Shown in pieces: positions 6,157-7,481 of a stretch of DNA of 7,481 nt. The notes under the pieces were generated by a model, which saw only the letters and a list, made by a program, of their open reading frames with translations, did no database searches and was not told the DNA's origin. Position numbers and translations under genes: made by a program. Source of the stretch: Thermoplasmata archaeon (GTDB taxonomy: Archaea; Thermoplasmatota; Thermoplasmata; Thermoplasmatales; Thermoplasmataceae); the NCBI GenBank assembly GCA_021827885.1, contig JAKAUD010000070.1:1-7481 (forward strand), given 5' to 3'. Within the stretch, counting starts at the first letter, position 1, and every line of letters starts with the position of its first letter.

Positions 6157-6620
6157 GTTACTAGTTTCCTTAGTAAAGTCAGAATCTGGTAAGCAACTTC
6201 CTGATCTTCTAACATCAGTGCCAGTTCGTAATTTGTAACCATGCCAGCATAAGTGACATTGGCAGACCCCGTTATTACTCGCATTCCGTCACTTACGATG
6301 ACCTTCGCATGAAGCACTTCGTTTCTTATTTTGTGAATTGTAAGATTGCTATACCGTTCCTCCAGAGAAGTTATTTCCTTGGCGGAATTGGCAAATGTAG
6401 GATCCTCCGGATAATAGATAAAAACTTCGACGGTAATTCCCCGTTCTAGGGCTTTTCTTATTCTTTTAATAATAACTTGGTCTGACACGGAATATATTGT
6501 TAAGGAGAGATTTTCTTTAGTACTGTCGATCATTTCACAGACAGTGGAGGAAATAGATCTAATTCCGTACCCCACCCATCTTTCTCCCGATGTCACTAAC
6601 TTGACGTCGCCTGATCTCAA
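6153..6620 (-). CDS. drmC: Compact phospholipase D-like (HKD) protein, DISARM DrmC
   Basis: This 155-residue protein has one HKD motif: His104, Lys106 and Asp111 in HAKVIVSD, followed by GSAN (118-121) and Glu132 in NYELALML. This is the phospholipase D/nuclease fold. With one motif it would have to dimerise to form an active site, as small PLD-family nucleases do. The preceding half (residues 20-70, with SLTIYSVSD and GITVEVFIYY) supplies the conserved strands before the motif. DrmC in DISARM belongs to this family and directly follows drmB, as here. It is shorter than the DrmC proteins I recall, apparently lacking their extra N-terminal part. The start is a TTG at 6620-6618, immediately after the drmB TGA, which is in the same frame and prevents any earlier start; GGTGAT (6629-6624) is a strong archaeal ribosome-binding motif 3 bases before it. 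A GTG at codon 9 is possible but has weaker support. DrmC was reported to be dispensable in the tested bacterial system. Confidence 0.82.
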   Translation of the reverse strand: MRSGDVKLVTSGERWVGYGIRSISSTVCEMIDSTKENLSLTIYSVSDQVIIKRIRKALERGITVEVFIYYPEDPTFANSAKEITSLEERYSNLTIHKIRNEVLHAKVIVSDGMRVITGSANVTYAGMVTNYELALMLEDQEVAYQILTLLRKLVT

Positions 6621-7481
6621 TCAATCACCAGTTATTATGTGCCGATCAAGAAACATGTTCCTGTGTTCACAAGATGTCTCCGAAGTAAAAAGACAGCTAT
6701 AGCATGCTGAACCATTTTCCCTATTTGGCGGCTTTCTAGACTCAAAACAAAGCGGGTCATTAGAGCAGAAGGTATTTTTATCATCTGCTATCCCAATTAT
6801 CTCTTCCAAATTTCGCATATTGGCAAGTCCAACGAGTCCGCCCATGCTTCCATCTTCACCTGCAGAAGCCGTGTAAATAAGTATTCCACCTTTCTTGAAC
6901 TCTCTGTCTAAATATATTCTTTCTCTTATGGAGGCAGAGGAATATCCAGCGTAATGAGCCAAGGCTCTGATAAGAGAATGCGACAGTGTATGAAACCACA
7001 CAAACAATGGTTGCCTTGGAAGATTCTCCCAGTATTGATGCCCTCTGTCCAATCCAGATATCGATTTGTTGTCTTTATCCCATGTATTCCAAGACTCACC
7101 TTTAAGAATCCCCGAGTCTTCGTCGACCGTAATGAACAACCCTTCCCCTTTCCCTTCGAAACCCGGATACCACGTGAATTCACCATATCGTGACCCAGAA
7201 CTGATTCGTAGATCATTTCCCGCTCCGCCGATTCTGTCGACCTGTTCTATATAGGGGGTTCTGTGATAACCTATCTGAGCAGTCACTGTTCTGAGCATAG
7301 GCACAGGATAAACCTTCAGACGAGGAATGTTTCTCCTGCTTGCATTCACAGAAATTGGTCCTGAGATACTGAATGTTTGCCCTGAACGAATCTCACCTGA
7401 AGATAAGGAGTCATACTCTTCATAAACAAAGTCCAAGAACTTTTTATTTTTATCGGTGAGTCTAACAAAGAGATTTTTCAG
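6621..7481 (-). CDS. drmB: DISARM protein DrmB, C-terminal part with DUF1998 (runs off the right edge)
   Basis: The frame is open from the window edge to the TGA at 6623-6621, giving the last 286 residues; a TTG at 7436 is only an internal leucine codon, since LKNLFVRLTDKNKKF is encoded before it. Counting from the edge, the DUF1998 hallmarks are HTLSHSLIRAL (164-174), YSSASIRERIY (180-190), GGILIYTASAGEDGSMGGLV (198-217) and a cysteine cluster (Cys239, 245, 260, 263, 271; CYSC then ETSCEHRN) that probably binds zinc. This is the typical end of DrmB, which works with the helicase DrmA as the core DISARM effector that engages incoming phage DNA. Full DrmB proteins are about twice this long, so the N-terminal half is outside the window, probably preceded by drmA. 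The stop abuts the drmC start with no gap, indicating one operon. Other DUF1998 proteins occur in helicase-linked defence systems, but the following PLD gene favours DISARM. Confidence 0.88.
   Translation of the reverse strand: MKNLFVRLTDKNKKFLDFVYEEYDSLSSGEIRSGQTFSISGPISVNASRRNIPRLKVYPVPMLRTVTAQIGYHRTPYIEQVDRIGGAGNDLRISSGSRYGEFTWYPGFEGKGEGLFITVDEDSGILKGESWNTWDKDNKSISGLDRGHQYWENLPRQPLFVWFHTLSHSLIRALAHYAGYSSASIRERIYLDREFKKGGILIYTASAGEDGSMGGLVGLANMRNLEEIIGIADDKNTFCSNDPLCFESRKPPNRENGSACYSCLFTSETSCEHRNMFLDRHIITGD
6624..6629 (-). promoter_or_regulatory. Ribosome-binding motif GGTGAT that sets the drmC TTG start
   Basis: On the minus strand GGTGAT matches the complement of the archaeal 16S rRNA 3' end (…ATCACCTCC). 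It lies inside the last codons of drmB, three bases before the TTG at 6620. It supports the unusual TTG start of drmC and translation coupled to drmB termination. Confidence 0.5.

Noticed and set aside
6926..7254. Open frames on both strands within drmB
   Set aside because: They are overlapped by the well-supported DUF1998 coding frame and have no recognisable motifs.
6621..7436. Complete short DrmB starting at TTG 7436
   Set aside because: The frame stays open to the window edge with coding-like residues, no ribosome-binding motif precedes the TTG, and DrmB proteins are about twice this length.
1..7481. CRISPR arrays, tRNA or rRNA genes, intact insertion sequences
   Set aside because: No regularly spaced repeats, cloverleaf-like sequences, transposase motifs or paired terminal repeats were found by eye.

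Overview
The window reads as an accessory (defence-island-like) stretch of an archaeal chromosome. Archaeal hints are leaderless-type gene starts with AT-rich boxes about 25-35 bases upstream, a GGTGAT ribosome-binding motif before one internal operon gene, and, at the left edge, the beginning of a winged-helix-type regulator of a sort common in Thermoplasmatota. The phylum is only a guess; the archaeal assignment is moderately supported.

Left part (1-1989): a truncated regulator gene on the minus strand (1-97) diverges from a stand-alone D12-class adenine-N6 DNA methyltransferase (191-943). Next come a 46-residue zinc-ribbon protein (998-1138), whose start lies inside a perfect 9-bp inverted repeat, and a scar. 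In the scar, the C-terminal half of a radical-SAM-family protein (minus, 1162-1809) meets head-to-head the last ~58 codons of an unrelated gene (plus, ~1813-1989). Both have lost their 5' halves at the same point, which suggests a recombination or insertion breakpoint.

Right part (1990-7481): a DISARM-like antiphage locus. On the minus strand, in order of transcription, are the 3' half of drmB (DUF1998 domain, entering from the right edge), drmC (a compact one-motif phospholipase D/HKD protein) and a 1010-codon gene. The three are packed without gaps and have coupled starts. The 1010-residue protein carries an N-terminal zinc ribbon and what looks like an SF2 helicase scaffold with eroded Walker A, Walker B and motif VI. 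It is the best candidate for the class-2 DISARM component DrmE. A cytosine-C5 DNA methyltransferase (2094-3029, plus), the probable DrmMII, lies tail-to-tail with this operon and has its own promoter.

In known DISARM, the methyltransferase marks self DNA while DrmA/DrmB, with DrmC and DrmE, act against incoming unmodified DNA. The helicase gene drmA is not in the window and would be expected just beyond the right edge. No RNA genes, CRISPR array or intact mobile element were seen.
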